A DNA stretch of 64,000 bases, taken from positions 54,732-118,731 of the forward strand of contig DATKBT010000027.1 in the NCBI GenBank assembly GCA_035546295.1, written 5' to 3'. Shown in pieces: positions 1 through 9,639 of the stretch; the stretch's first letter is position 1; the number at the start of each line of letters is the position of its first letter. The position numbers and the translations under genes were made by a program. A model generated the notes under the pieces. It saw nothing but the letters and a program-made list of their open reading frames with translations, was not told the DNA's origin and ran no database searches. Source of the stretch: DATKBT01 sp035546295 (GTDB lineage Bacteria > Acidobacteriota > Thermoanaerobaculia > Multivoradales > Multivoraceae).

Positions 1-204
1 CGAGCCGCAGAGTCGGACGCGCCGAGACCGCGCGAGCTGCTGCGCCGAGCAGACCTCTCGGCGCGGAACGACGACGGTCGTCCCCCCCGCGCGACCGACC
101 CGAGCGTCCGGCAACCGGTGCGGACTGGCGACCGATGCCGAACCGGCGGCGCTGCTGCCCGTGGGGCCGGTGCTGGCCGAGACGGAGTAGCGTCGGCCGC
201 GCGT
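1..204. other. Left-edge stretch without a clear gene
   Basis: No gene can be called. One plus-strand frame ends at a TAG at 188-190 after a natural-looking tail (AEPAALLPVGPVLAETE), so this could be the last codons of a gene entering from the left, but upstream codons in that frame are arginine-rich and unconvincing. Confidence 0.3.
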
Positions 205-1104
205 TCACGCGAAGGCCCTGAACACCTCGTCGAAGGCATCCATCTGGTTGCCGGACGCCGACGAGGGCACCAGGATCGGCGTTCCGAGCCCCGCCTCGCG
301 CCAGGCCTCGACCCCTTCGCGCACCCGTGCCGCCGGTCCGAACAGCGTCACCTGCTCGAGCCACGCGTCGCTCATGAAGCGCGCCGCGCCGTCATAGTCG
401 CTGCGCTCCAGCGCCGCCTCGATGCCGTCCATCTCCTCGACGAAGCCGGCCTCGCGCCAGTAGTTGCGGTAGTTGGGCAGCAGCACGTAGCTGGCGAGGG
501 TGCGCCGGTGACGCGTGCGCGCGGCGTCGAGATCGTCGCTGATCACGGTGGGGATCATGTTGCCGACGAAGAAGCCTTCCCTCGCGCCGGCCTCGGCGAT
601 GACCCCGGCGGAATGCGGAAAATGGGAGCGTACGGCGTTGGCGAACACCACCCCCTCGGCGACCTCGCAGGCGAGCGCCACCATGCGATCGCGCAGACCG
701 GCGACCGTGATCGGCGGCAGCTCGCCGACTCGCTCGACCGCCCGCAGCTCCTCCACGAAACCGCGGACGTCGGCCAGCGGCTTGCCCACCTCGAGCCCGA
801 GGCGGCGGTGCATGGGTCCATGGCTGACCCCGATGCCGAAGCGGAAGCGGCCGCCCGACACCTCGTGGAGGAAGGCGACGTTGTGCGCGAAGTCGACGAC
901 GTGTCGCGTGTAGATCGGCGTGATCGAGGTGCCGAAGGGAATGCGCTCGGTGGCCAGCGCGACCGCCAGGCAGAGCGCCAGGTTGTCTCCGAGGCTCGGC
1001 CCGTAGATGCCGGCGAAGCCGCGGCCCTCGATCTCGGCGGCGAGCTCGATCGTCGCGCGGCGCCGTCCGGGCACCGCCGCCAGCGACAGCGCTGGGAGGG
1101 GCAT
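205..1104 (-). CDS. LLM-class (luciferase-like) flavin-dependent oxidoreductase
   Basis: A 299-residue protein of the bacterial luciferase-like monooxygenase superfamily, whose members use FMN or F420 to oxidise or reduce small molecules in the cytoplasm. What is seen is the family TIM-barrel order: an early strand (LPALSLAAVP), a segment GTSITPIYTRHVVDFAHN typical of the substrate/cofactor pocket, then SGGRFRFGIGVSHGPMHRRL, which matches the family signature G-R-x-x-L-G-x-G-x-S. The ATG at 1104 was chosen because upstream sequence in the same frame is arginine-rich and unlike the family; there is no strong ribosome binding site. It is divergent from the S9 peptidase gene. The substrate and the choice between FMN and F420 cannot be read from sequence. 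Confidence 0.85.
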   Translation of the reverse strand: MPLPALSLAAVPGRRRATIELAAEIEGRGFAGIYGPSLGDNLALCLAVALATERIPFGTSITPIYTRHVVDFAHNVAFLHEVSGGRFRFGIGVSHGPMHRRLGLEVGKPLADVRGFVEELRAVERVGELPPITVAGLRDRMVALACEVAEGVVFANAVRSHFPHSAGVIAEAGAREGFFVGNMIPTVISDDLDAARTRHRRTLASYVLLPNYRNYWREAGFVEEMDGIEAALERSDYDGAARFMSDAWLEQVTLFGPAARVREGVEAWREAGLGTPILVPSSASGNQMDAFDEVFRAFA

Positions 1105-1225
1105 GCCGCGATGGTAGCGCGTCACGGCTGCGGGTGCTCGCCTGCGAGTGCGCGCCTGAGTGCGGCCTGTCACAATCGAGAGCTCGACCTCCCCGGGATG
1201 CGACCCCATCCGCTGGAGCCCCGCC

Positions 1226-3508
1226 ATGGCGTTTCCATCGAACTGCGCGCGCCGCACGATTCCGAGCGCTCTGACCGTCGCCGTCGCCGGCCTCGTCTTC
1301 GCCGCCGGCTCGATCGGCGTCGCGCAGCAGCCCTCGCGTCTCACTCTCGAGCGGCTCTACTCGCTGCCCAGCCTGATCGGCACCGCGCCCGGCGGCTTCG
1401 CCTGGTCGCCCGACTCCCGGCGGCTGGCCTTCCTGTGGAACGACGAGGGAATGCCGTTTCGCGACGTCTGGGTGCTCGACCTCGACGAGGCCCCGCTCGC
1501 GCCCCGGCGGGCGACGCGGTTCGTGGAATCGGCGGGGGCTGCCGAGCCGATGCCGGCGGATCCGCTCGAGGCGGCCGCGCACCAGGAACGGATCGAGCGC
1601 GACCGTGGCGTCGCAGCCGTGACCTGGCACCCCGACGGCGTGCGGCTGCTGGCGACGTATCGCGGTGACCTCTGGCTCGTCGGGCTCGACGGAGAATCTG
1701 CGCCCGAGAACGTGACGGAGAGTGCAGCGGCTGAGTCTCGAGCGGCCTTCTCGCACACCGGCGACGCTCTGGCGATGCTGCGGCTCGGAGACCTGTGGAT
1801 CGCAGCGCTCGACGACCGCGGCCGTCCCGCGGCCCCACGGCGAGTCACGTCGCTCGGTTCGGAGGCGGTGCGCATCGGCGGCTTCGCCTTCTCCCCCGAC
1901 GGCTCGCAGCTGTGGATCCGGGTCGCCGACTCGAGCCGGGTGCCGCGCCGCTCGATCCCCGACTACCTGCACGAGGAGCCCGAGATGCTGCAGGTGCGCC
2001 GGGCCCACCCGGGCGAAGAGCCCGTGCGCGAGCGCGTCGCCGTGGTCTCGGCGGCCGGCGACGCGCGCGAGATCCGCTGGCTGGAGACCGCCCAGGAGGA
2101 GACCGATCCGGTCTGGAGCGTGCGCTGGTCTCCCGACGGCAGGTTCGTCGCGGTCGACACCAGCGACCTCTTCGTCAAGCGGCGGCGCATCCTGATCGCC
2201 GACCCGCAGACCGGCGACGCGCGCACCCTGGTCGAGGAGTCCGACCCGCACAACGTCACCGCCGGCTGGCAGATCGAGTGGGCGCGGAACGGAAGCGGCC
2301 TCTACTTCCTCTCCGACCGCGAGGACGACGTCCACGTCTGGCGCGCCGACCTCGAGACCGGTACGACCCAGCGCATCACGCCCGGCCCGGGCGCCGTCGC
2401 CGGCTTCGAGGTGACGCCGGAGGCCCTGATCGTGGTCTCCAACCGCGACCGTGCCGAGGGTCGTCAGATCGACCGCGTTGCGCTCTCGGGCGGCAAGCCA
2501 CGTTCGGGCGGCGAGCCGCATCGGCTCAGCCGCCGCCCCGGCACCCACGAGCCGACCGTCTCGCCCGATGGGCGCTGGGCCGCCGTGGCGTTCTCGAGCG
2601 ACACGACGCCCCCCGAGCTCCTGCTCACCGACCTCGGCTCCGGACCCATCGCGGACACCCTGCGCGAGCGCCGGATCACGGTGTCGCCGATCGACGAGTT
2701 CTCGCGCTACGACTGGGTCGAGCCCAGCTACGTGACCTTTCCTTCGCAAGTCGACGACACCATCCTGCACGGGCGCCTGACCCTGCCACCCGACCTCGAC
2801 CGCGGGGAGAAGCACCCCGCGATCCTCGGCTCGGTCTACAGCGACACGGTGCGCAACCAGTGGGGCGGCCGCACCGCGCATCCGACGTGGGCCCTCGACC
2901 AGTTCCTGGTCCAGGAGGGCTACGTCCTGCTCAACGTCGACATCCGCGGGAGCTGGGGCCACGGCCGCGAGCACCGCCAGGGCATCTACCTCGACTACGG
3001 CGGCATCGACGTCGAGGACCTGGCGAGCGGCGTCGCCTACCTAGAGAGCCTCGGCTTCGTCGACATGGAGCGCGTCGGCCTGTGGGGCTCGAGCTACGGC
3101 GGACTGCTCACCACGATGTCGCTCTTTCGCAAGCCCGAGCTCTACGCCGCCGGGGTCGCCGGCGCCCCCGCGACCAACGTCCGCCACGCCCTGACCGGGC
3201 AGATGACGGTGATGATGCACCCCGAAGACCACGCCGCCGAGTACGACGACTCGTCGTCGTTCACCCACGCCGCCGGGCTCGAGGATCCGCTCCTGATCAT
3301 CCACGGCATGCGCGACACGATCGTCCTGTACCGCGACACCGTGAACCTGGTGCAGCGGCTGATCGCGCTCGGCAAGGGGGAGCACGTCGACGTGGTGACG
3401 CTCCCCGACGCCGGGCACGGCTGGGACACCGAAGGTCTTGCCCAGACGCGCTTCGCGTTCGGCAAGCTCGTGGAGTTCTTCGACCGGCACCTGATGGGGG
3501 AGCGCTAG
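1226..3508 (+). CDS. Secreted S9-family prolyl oligopeptidase / dipeptidyl peptidase IV-like
   Basis: A 760-residue serine peptidase predicted to be exported. The ATG at 1226 has GGAG about ten bases upstream and begins a signal peptide (hydrophobic TVAVAGLVFAAGSIGVAQ). Residues of about 40-480 form a WD40/TolB-like propeller with repeated SPDGR-type blades. The C-terminal alpha/beta-hydrolase domain contains the full triad: Ser623 in GSSYG, Asp697 in GMRDT and His731 in DAGHGW. The family cleaves peptides after proline or small residues. Upstream in-frame codons from 1160 are not homologous-looking and are left out. It ends about 65 bases before the alpha-glucuronidase gene on the same strand; a functional link to it is not evident. 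Confidence 0.93.
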   Translation: MAFPSNCARRTIPSALTVAVAGLVFAAGSIGVAQQPSRLTLERLYSLPSLIGTAPGGFAWSPDSRRLAFLWNDEGMPFRDVWVLDLDEAPLAPRRATRFVESAGAAEPMPADPLEAAAHQERIERDRGVAAVTWHPDGVRLLATYRGDLWLVGLDGESAPENVTESAAAESRAAFSHTGDALAMLRLGDLWIAALDDRGRPAAPRRVTSLGSEAVRIGGFAFSPDGSQLWIRVADSSRVPRRSIPDYLHEEPEMLQVRRAHPGEEPVRERVAVVSAAGDAREIRWLETAQEETDPVWSVRWSPDGRFVAVDTSDLFVKRRRILIADPQTGDARTLVEESDPHNVTAGWQIEWARNGSGLYFLSDREDDVHVWRADLETGTTQRITPGPGAVAGFEVTPEALIVVSNRDRAEGRQIDRVALSGGKPRSGGEPHRLSRRPGTHEPTVSPDGRWAAVAFSSDTTPPELLLTDLGSGPIADTLRERRITVSPIDEFSRYDWVEPSYVTFPSQVDDTILHGRLTLPPDLDRGEKHPAILGSVYSDTVRNQWGGRTAHPTWALDQFLVQEGYVLLNVDIRGSWGHGREHRQGIYLDYGGIDVEDLASGVAYLESLGFVDMERVGLWGSSYGGLLTTMSLFRKPELYAAGVAGAPATNVRHALTGQMTVMMHPEDHAAEYDDSSSFTHAAGLEDPLLIIHGMRDTIVLYRDTVNLVQRLIALGKGEHVDVVTLPDAGHGWDTEGLAQTRFAFGKLVEFFDRHLMGER

Positions 3509-3573
3509 TAGCCCCTCGGAGCGCACGACCGCCTCCGAGCCGGCGGTAGAGTCGGTTCGGGGCTTCTGATTCG

Positions 3574-6057
3574 GTGATGAAGGCAGCACGCTCGACTCCA
3601 GGTGTTCTCGTCGAGGATCCGCCCCAGCGCGATCCGCCCGAGGACGATCCACCCCAGCGCGATCCACCCCAGCGCGATCCACCCCAGCGCGATCCACCCG
3701 AGGGCGATCCGCCCCAGCGCGATCCACCCGAGGGCGATCCGCCCCAGCGCGATCCGCCCGTGGGCGATCCGCCCGAGGACAATCCGCCCCAGCGTGATCC
3801 GCCCCAGCGCGATCCGCCCCAGCGCGATCCACCCCAGTGCGATCCGCCCGAGCTCGCGGAGCCCCCTCGCCGGCACGCCCATCAGCGACTGGCGACCACG
3901 ACTCTCCTCATCCTCTTCCTGACGGCGCTGGCCGGCCCCGGCCACTCGGAGGACGGCTACGAGCTGTGGCTGCGCTACTGGACGGTCTCCGATGACGGCC
4001 TGCTCGAGAGCTACCGATCCGCGATCCGCAGCGTGGTGCTGCCGGGCGGGTCGGCGACCCTGACCGCGACCCGCGACGAGCTCGCGCGCGGCCTGCGCGG
4101 CCTCTTGGGCGCCGAGGTGCCGATCGTCGAGGAGGTCGTCGGGCGGATCGCCGGCGACGGCGTGCTGCTCGCGGGCACGCCGGCGTCCTCGCCTCGGATC
4201 GCGGAGCTGCGGCTCGCGGACGAGCTGCGGCGAGCTGGAGACGAGGGCTTCGTCCTGCGCTCGACGGCGGTCGACGGGCAGCCCGCCATCGTGCTCGCGG
4301 CCAACACCGACGTCGGCGTGCTGCGCGGAGCCTTCCATTTGCTCCGGCTGCTCCAGACCCACCAGCGAATCGACGCCTTGGCGCTCGTCGAGGCCCCGCG
4401 CATTCGGCACCGCGTCCTCGACCACTGGGACAACCTCGATCGCACCGTGGAGCGAGGGTACGCGGGCTTCTCACTCTGGGACTGGCACGAGCTGCCGGAC
4501 CACCTCGACCCCCGATACACCGACTACGCCCGCGCCAACGCCTCCCTCGGCGTCAACGGGACGGTCCTGACCAACGTCAACGCGGACGCCACGGCGCTCA
4601 CCGGCGCGTATCTCGAGAAGACCGCCGCGCTCGCCGGCGTCTTTCGCCCCTGGGGCCTGCGCGTCTACCTCACCGCCCGCTTCTCGGCTCCCGCGGAGAT
4701 CGGCGGCCTCGACACCGCCGACCCCCTCGACGCCGAGGTCGCGGCGTGGTGGCGCGCGAAGGTCGCCGAGATCTACCGGCACATCCCGGACTTCGGCGGC
4801 TTCCTGGTCAAGGCGAATTCCGAGGGGCAGCCCGGTCCCCAGGACTACGGCCGCAGCCACGCCGAGGGCGCCAACCTGCTCGCCGACGCACTGGCGCCGC
4901 ACGGCGGCATCGTCATGTGGCGCGCCTTCGTGTACGCGGACCGGCCGGCCGAGGATCGCGCGAAGCAGGCGTACGACGAGCTCACGCCGCTCGACGGCCG
5001 CTTTCGCCCCAACGTGCTGGTCCAGGTCAAGAACGGGCCGATCGACTTCCAGCCGCGCGAGCCCTTCCACCCGCTGTTCGGCGCGATGCCCGAGACCCCG
5101 TTGATGCTGGAGCTCCAGATCACGCAGGAGTACCTGGGCTTCGCCACCCATCTCGCGTTCCTCGGCCCGTTGTGGGAGGAGGTGCTGCGCGCCGACACCC
5201 ACGCCCGCGGTCCCGGATCGCTGGTGGCGCGCGTCGTCGACGGCAGCCTCGACGACCATCGTCTCAGCGGCATCGCGGGGGTTGCCAACACCGGCACCGA
5301 CCGCAACTGGTGCGGCTCGGTGATGGCCTGCGCCAACTGGTACGCCTTCGGCCGGCTCGCCTGGGACCCCGCCCTCTCGTCGAAGACGATCGCCGAAGAG
5401 TGGATCCGGTCGACCTTCGGCAACGACCCGGAGGTGCTCGCCGGGATCGAGTCGATGCTGCTGGGCTCACGTGAGGCCGTGGTCGACTACATGACCCCGC
5501 TGGGGCTCCACCACCTGATGACGCGCGGCCACCACTACGGCCCGGGTCCCTGGGTCAGCGGCGGACCGCGCACCGACTGGACCTCGGTCTACTACCACCG
5601 CGCCGACGCCGAGGGGATCGGGTTCGACCGCACCGCGACCGGCAGCGACGCCGTCGGCCAGTACTTCCCGCCGGTCCGCGACCTCTTCGGCGATCTCGAG
5701 CGCGTGCCCGAGGAGCTCCTCCTCTGGTTCCACCACGTCCCGTGGGACCGCCGCATGTCGTCGGGCCGGACGCTCTGGCGCGAGCTCCTCCATCGCTATC
5801 AGCGAGGCGTCGAACGGGTCCGCGAGATGCAGGCGACCTGGCGCGCCCTCGAGGGGAGGATCGACGGCGAGCGCTACTCGCAGGTGCGAGACTTCCTCGC
5901 CATCCAGGAGAAGGAGGCGCGCTGGTGGCGCGACGCCTGTGTCCGCTACTTCCAGAGCCTCTCGGGCCGCCCGATTCCCGAAGGCTACGAGCTCGGCGAG
6001 CGCTCGCTGGAGGAGCTCCAGGCGATCACGCATGCGTACGCGCCAGGCTGGTGGTAG
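3574..6057 (+). CDS. aguA: GH67 alpha-glucuronidase with repetitive N-terminal extension
   Basis: Hydrolyses the alpha-1,2 bond between (4-O-methyl)glucuronic acid and xylose in glucuronoxylan oligomers. The family hallmark DHWDNLDRTVERGYAG is intact, as are the barrel motif GGFLVKANSEGQPGPQDYGR and the C-terminal YYHRADAEGIGFDR region; the enzyme part is about 700 residues, the usual GH67 length. Oddly, the only convincing ATG codons (3574, 3577) lie upstream of sixteen in-frame DPPxx pentapeptides, and a signal-peptide-like core (LATTTLLILFLTALAGPG) follows the repeat at about residue 109. Either the protein has a long charged extension before its signal sequence, or translation starts inside the repeat (a GTG at 3760 is in frame) or at a non-canonical codon. 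It converges on the LacI gene and faces the GH3/TonB operon, fitting a xylan-use locus. Confidence 0.93.
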   Translation: MMKAARSTPGVLVEDPPQRDPPEDDPPQRDPPQRDPPQRDPPEGDPPQRDPPEGDPPQRDPPVGDPPEDNPPQRDPPQRDPPQRDPPQCDPPELAEPPRRHAHQRLATTTLLILFLTALAGPGHSEDGYELWLRYWTVSDDGLLESYRSAIRSVVLPGGSATLTATRDELARGLRGLLGAEVPIVEEVVGRIAGDGVLLAGTPASSPRIAELRLADELRRAGDEGFVLRSTAVDGQPAIVLAANTDVGVLRGAFHLLRLLQTHQRIDALALVEAPRIRHRVLDHWDNLDRTVERGYAGFSLWDWHELPDHLDPRYTDYARANASLGVNGTVLTNVNADATALTGAYLEKTAALAGVFRPWGLRVYLTARFSAPAEIGGLDTADPLDAEVAAWWRAKVAEIYRHIPDFGGFLVKANSEGQPGPQDYGRSHAEGANLLADALAPHGGIVMWRAFVYADRPAEDRAKQAYDELTPLDGRFRPNVLVQVKNGPIDFQPREPFHPLFGAMPETPLMLELQITQEYLGFATHLAFLGPLWEEVLRADTHARGPGSLVARVVDGSLDDHRLSGIAGVANTGTDRNWCGSVMACANWYAFGRLAWDPALSSKTIAEEWIRSTFGNDPEVLAGIESMLLGSREAVVDYMTPLGLHHLMTRGHHYGPGPWVSGGPRTDWTSVYYHRADAEGIGFDRTATGSDAVGQYFPPVRDLFGDLERVPEELLLWFHHVPWDRRMSSGRTLWRELLHRYQRGVERVREMQATWRALEGRIDGERYSQVRDFLAIQEKEARWWRDACVRYFQSLSGRPIPEGYELGERSLEELQAITHAYAPGWW
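3616..3855 (+). repeat. 15-bp tandem repeat, 16 units, in frame in the alpha-glucuronidase gene
   Basis: GAT (once AAT) recurs exactly every 15 bases from 3616 to 3841. The commonest unit is GATCCACCCCAGCGC or its GATCCG variant, encoding DPPQR; other units give DPPED, DPPEG, DPPVG, NPPQR, DPPQC and DPPEL. The phase never slips, so all six frames stay open through it. Confidence 0.95.
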
Positions 6058-6082
6058 CGGGACGGGGCGGCGAGTCTCGGCG

Positions 6083-7156
6083 TCACCGATCGAGCAAAGG
6101 CGCAAGGCCGCTCGAACCGCGCACCACGAGGGTCGCCTCGACCGTCAAGAAGTCGTGGCGGGGACCGCCGGCGAGCCGATCGAGCAGGGTGCTGGCGGCG
6201 AGCTCCCCCATCTTGCGCAGGGGCTGGTGGATCGTCGTCAGGCTCGGGTTCTGGAAGGGGGCGCTCTGGATGTCGTCGAAGCCGACCACCGAGATGTCCT
6301 CGGGGACCCTGCGCCCGGCGTCGAGGAAGGCCCGGATCGCGCCGATCGCCGACACGTCGTTGAACGCGAAGAGCGCCGTGAACGGCGTGTGGTCGACCGC
6401 CAGCAACTCCTGGCCGATCTCGAATCCCTGGCGGTAGCGCCGCTCCGGGGAGAACAGGTCGTCGCCGGCGGGAAGGTCCGCGATCTCCTTGACCAGCTCG
6501 GGGCGGATCTCGATGCCGAGCTCGGAGGCGGCGCGGGAGATGGCGCGCCAGCGATCGGCGGTGTCGGTGTTGCGTGGCTGGCCCTTGAGGACGGCGATCG
6601 TCCGGTGCCCGTGCTCGACCAGGTGGCTCAGGGCCTGCATCGCGGCTGCGTCGTGATCGATGATCACGTTGGTGACGTCCGGCAGCCGGTTGTGGCCCGC
6701 GACCACCACCGTCGGCAAGCCCGGTGACTCGTGGATCGGGGTCGCGATCAGGATCAGGCCCTCGACCGAACGGTCCTTGAGCCGGTTCAGGTTCTCGTCC
6801 AGCAGGTCGGGCTGCCAGCGATGGCTCGCCGCGAGGTAGAAGTAGCCTCGCTCGCTGAGCAGGTGCTCGGCGCCCGCCATCACCCCCGCGGCGTAGTCCT
6901 CGCCGATGTTGGGGACCAGCACGCCGATCGCATGGCTGCGCCGACGGCGCAGCGACCGCGCCAGCAGGTCGGGCCGGTAGCCCAGCTCCTCGACGGCCGC
7001 GAGGACGCGGTCCTTCGTCTTGTCCGGAATGGAGTCGGCCGCCGGCGAGCGGTTGAGGACGACGGAGACGGTCGCGGAGGAGAGGCCCAGGTGGTTGGCG
7101 ACGTCCTTGAGGGTGACCCGCCCCGTCTTGCGCCCGGTGCTCGATCGAGTGGTCAC
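6083..7156 (-). CDS. LacI-family transcriptional regulator
   Basis: A 357-residue repressor. The N-terminal helix-turn-helix and hinge helix (residues about 14-60: VTLKDVANHLGLSSATVS through LLARSLRRRRS) are typical of LacI/PurR, followed by a periplasmic-binding-protein-like ligand domain (IGVLVPNIGEDY at the start, VVGFDDIQSAPFQNPSLTTI near the end). The GTG at 7156 has GGAGG eight bases upstream. The gene lies 91 bases downstream of a GH3 gene and may be the last gene of the TonB-GH3-GH3 operon. It is the natural candidate to bind the TGAATCG(A/T)TTAACCC sites at 15859 and 43063, with a xylan- or glucan-derived sugar as ligand; that assignment is inference. Confidence 0.93.
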   Translation of the reverse strand: MTTRSSTGRKTGRVTLKDVANHLGLSSATVSVVLNRSPAADSIPDKTKDRVLAAVEELGYRPDLLARSLRRRRSHAIGVLVPNIGEDYAAGVMAGAEHLLSERGYFYLAASHRWQPDLLDENLNRLKDRSVEGLILIATPIHESPGLPTVVVAGHNRLPDVTNVIIDHDAAAMQALSHLVEHGHRTIAVLKGQPRNTDTADRWRAISRAASELGIEIRPELVKEIADLPAGDDLFSPERRYRQGFEIGQELLAVDHTPFTALFAFNDVSAIGAIRAFLDAGRRVPEDISVVGFDDIQSAPFQNPSLTTIHQPLRKMGELAASTLLDRLAGGPRHDFLTVEATLVVRGSSGLAPLLDR

Positions 7157-7247
7157 GACGGAGGCCTCCAGCGGCCGGTCGGGCGAGGTCGGGCGATCTC
7201 TCGGAGTTGCGGGCCGGGCGAAAAGCTCGCGGGGCGCGCGTGCGCCG

Positions 7248-9611
7248 TCATCGTGGAGCTCCCTCCAGGACCGTCAGCCGGATCGTCTCGAGCTCGACCG
7301 AGCCGGTGCCGACCATGAGCTCGAACTCTCCCGGCTCGACCACCCGCTCCATCTCGCGGTCGTAGAACCGCAACTGCTCGGGACCGACCGAGAACGACAC
7401 CCTCTTTCGCTCGCCGGGCGAGAGCGACACCCGTTCGAAGCGAGCCAGCTCCCTGACCGGACGGGTCACCGAGCTCACGACGTCGCGCACGTAGAGCTGG
7501 ACGACCTCGTCCCCCTCCCGCTCGCCGGTGTTGACCACGTCGACCGAAAGGACCGCGGTTTCGGAGGGGCCCATCTCGGTGCGGTCGAGGGCGAGGTTCT
7601 CGAGCGCGAAGGTGGTGTACGAGAGCCCGTGGCCGAAGGGCCAGAGCGGCGCGGTGGTGTCGAACAGGTATCCCCGCCGAGCGGTCGGCTTGTGGTTGTA
7701 GAACATCGGAAGCTGACCGGCCGAACGGGGGATCGTCACCGGCAGCTTGCCGCCCGGGTTGACCTCGCCGAACAGCAGCCTCGCCAGCGCGGTGCCGGTC
7801 TCCTGCCCGAGGTACCAGGCGTCGAGGATCGCGGGGACGCTCTCGGCCACCTCGGTGACCGAGAGGGGTCGACCGTGGATGAGCACCGCGACGGTCGGCA
7901 CCCCGGTCTCGGCGATCGCGCGCACCAGCTCGTTCTGCTCACCGACCAGGTCCAGGCTCGAGCGGTCGCCGAGATGGCTGGCCGCCCAGGCCTCGCGGCT
8001 GGTCTGCTCGTTGTCGCCGATCGCCAGGACGACGACGTCGGCCCCGCGCGCCACCTCGACCGCGGTCGCGATCATGCGCAGGTTCTCGGCGCGATCGGCC
8101 AGCGTCACCTGGTCGGCCCACCAGTCGCGCCCCTCGGTGATCCGCACCCCCGGTGCGAAGACGACCTCGGCGCGGTCGCCGACGTAGGCGCGCACCCCGT
8201 CGAGCAGGCTCACCGTCTGACGCGGAACGTCGGTGTAGCCGCCGAGGATCGTCTCGTCGGCGTTGGGGCCGATGATCGCGATGCGCTCCAGCTTCGAGAG
8301 ATCGAGCGGCAGCAGACCACCCTCGTTGCGCAGCAGGATCGCGGCCTTCTCGGCCGCCTCGAGCGCCAGAGCGCGGGCCTCGTCGTTGCCGGTCAACGCC
8401 TCGGCCTCGTCGGGATCGGCGTACGGGTCGTCGAACAGTCCCGCCAGGAGCTTGCCGCGGAGCAGCCGCGCCACCGACCGATCCACCAGCTCCTCGTCGA
8501 CGCGGCCCGATCGGACCAGCTCGACGAGACGAGGGTAGGCGGCCGGATTGGGCAGCTCGATGTCGACGCCGGCGACCAGGGCCTGGACGGCAGCGTCCTC
8601 GAGCGTGGCAGCCACGTGGTGCAGGTCGACGAGCTGCGGGATCGCGAAATAGTCGGCAACGACGTAACCCTCGAATCCCCACTCCCCGCGCAGCACGTCG
8701 GTGAGCAGCCAACCGTTGGCGTGCGAAGGCACGCCGTCGATCTCGTTGTAGGAGGCCATCACGCTCATCACACCGGCCTCCTCGACCGCCCGCTCGAAGG
8801 GAGGGAAGAAGACTTCGCGAAGAACCCGTTCGGAGATGTTCGCCGGGCCGATGTTGGTGCCGCTCTCCGGCTCGCCGTGCCCCGTCATGTGCTTGAGCGT
8901 GGCGATCACCTTGCCCTCGGCGAGCGGCAGGCCGGGGCCCTGGAACCCGCGGACCGATGCCAGCCCCATCTCGGCGACCAGGTGCGGGTCCTCGCCGTAG
9001 GTCTCCTCGATGCGCCCCCAGCGCGGATCTCGTGCCACGTCGACGACCGGCGTCAGCGCCTGGCGCGCGCCACGCACGCGGATCTCGCGCGCCACCACCG
9101 AATAGACCCGCTCGACCAGCTCGGGGTCCCAGGTGGCGGCCAGCGCGATGGCCTGAGGGAAGACGGTCGCATCGCGCGCCTGGAAGCCGTGCAGCCCCTC
9201 CTCGTGCATCATGGCCGGGATCCCGAGGCGGGTCTCCTCCACCAGGTAGCGCTGGATGGCGTTGACCAGCTCGACGGTCTCGCGCGGCGTGCGGCTGGGG
9301 ATCGCACCCGTCGTGTCGACACCCGGGAGGGTTCGCCCGAAGTTGTCGGAGGGACGCGCGATCTGACCGATGCCGTAGGGGATGAGCTCGCGGGCGCTGG
9401 CCGGCACGAACCGGCCCTGCTCGTCGAGCAGGTCGTTCTTGTCCTCCCACAGGGAGATCATCTGGGCGACCTTCTCCTCGAGGGTCATGCGACCGAGGAG
9501 ATCGGCGACGCGACCGTCGATCTGCGAAGCGCTCCGGCCATCGACCTCCTGCGCCTCGGCGCCGGCGGCGGCACTCAGCAGACCAGTGAGCGCGATCGCT
9601 GCCGTCTTCAT
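7248..9611 (-). CDS. Secreted GH3 beta-glucosidase / beta-xylosidase
   Basis: A 787-residue exported glycosidase removing non-reducing beta-linked sugars from oligosaccharides. The start at 9611 (MKTAAIALTG) has GAGAGGG at the right distance and gives a clean signal peptide ending near AEAQ; an upstream in-frame start at 9629 is less likely. The order is the GH3 N-terminal barrel (LLGRMTLEEKVAQMISLW; KHMTGHGEPESGTN), the nucleophile Asp320 in GYVVADYF, the alpha/beta sandwich (AAILLRNEGGLLPL; VLIHGRPLS) and a C-terminal fibronectin-III-like domain (YVRDVVSSVTRPVREL). The signature resembles the bglX/xyl3 group, so glucosidase versus xylosidase is unresolved. It starts 28 bases after the preceding GH3 gene and is probably cotranscribed. 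Confidence 0.93.
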   Translation of the reverse strand: MKTAAIALTGLLSAAAGAEAQEVDGRSASQIDGRVADLLGRMTLEEKVAQMISLWEDKNDLLDEQGRFVPASARELIPYGIGQIARPSDNFGRTLPGVDTTGAIPSRTPRETVELVNAIQRYLVEETRLGIPAMMHEEGLHGFQARDATVFPQAIALAATWDPELVERVYSVVAREIRVRGARQALTPVVDVARDPRWGRIEETYGEDPHLVAEMGLASVRGFQGPGLPLAEGKVIATLKHMTGHGEPESGTNIGPANISERVLREVFFPPFERAVEEAGVMSVMASYNEIDGVPSHANGWLLTDVLRGEWGFEGYVVADYFAIPQLVDLHHVAATLEDAAVQALVAGVDIELPNPAAYPRLVELVRSGRVDEELVDRSVARLLRGKLLAGLFDDPYADPDEAEALTGNDEARALALEAAEKAAILLRNEGGLLPLDLSKLERIAIIGPNADETILGGYTDVPRQTVSLLDGVRAYVGDRAEVVFAPGVRITEGRDWWADQVTLADRAENLRMIATAVEVARGADVVVLAIGDNEQTSREAWAASHLGDRSSLDLVGEQNELVRAIAETGVPTVAVLIHGRPLSVTEVAESVPAILDAWYLGQETGTALARLLFGEVNPGGKLPVTIPRSAGQLPMFYNHKPTARRGYLFDTTAPLWPFGHGLSYTTFALENLALDRTEMGPSETAVLSVDVVNTGEREGDEVVQLYVRDVVSSVTRPVRELARFERVSLSPGERKRVSFSVGPEQLRFYDREMERVVEPGEFELMVGTGSVELETIRLTVLEGAPR

Positions 9612-9639
9612 CCCGCGACCCTCTCTCACCAGGCGCGGC

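Noticed and set aside
1..190. C-terminal fragment of a left-hand gene ending at 190
   Set aside because: Only about 18 natural-looking codons; insufficient to call.
392..2974. Long minus-strand open frame opposite the LLM and S9 genes
   Set aside because: Arg/Ala/Asp-rich composition with no family match, a high-GC shadow of the plus-strand genes.
3616..3855. Direct repeat array as a CRISPR
   Set aside because: Units are contiguous 15-mers without spacers and are in a coding frame.
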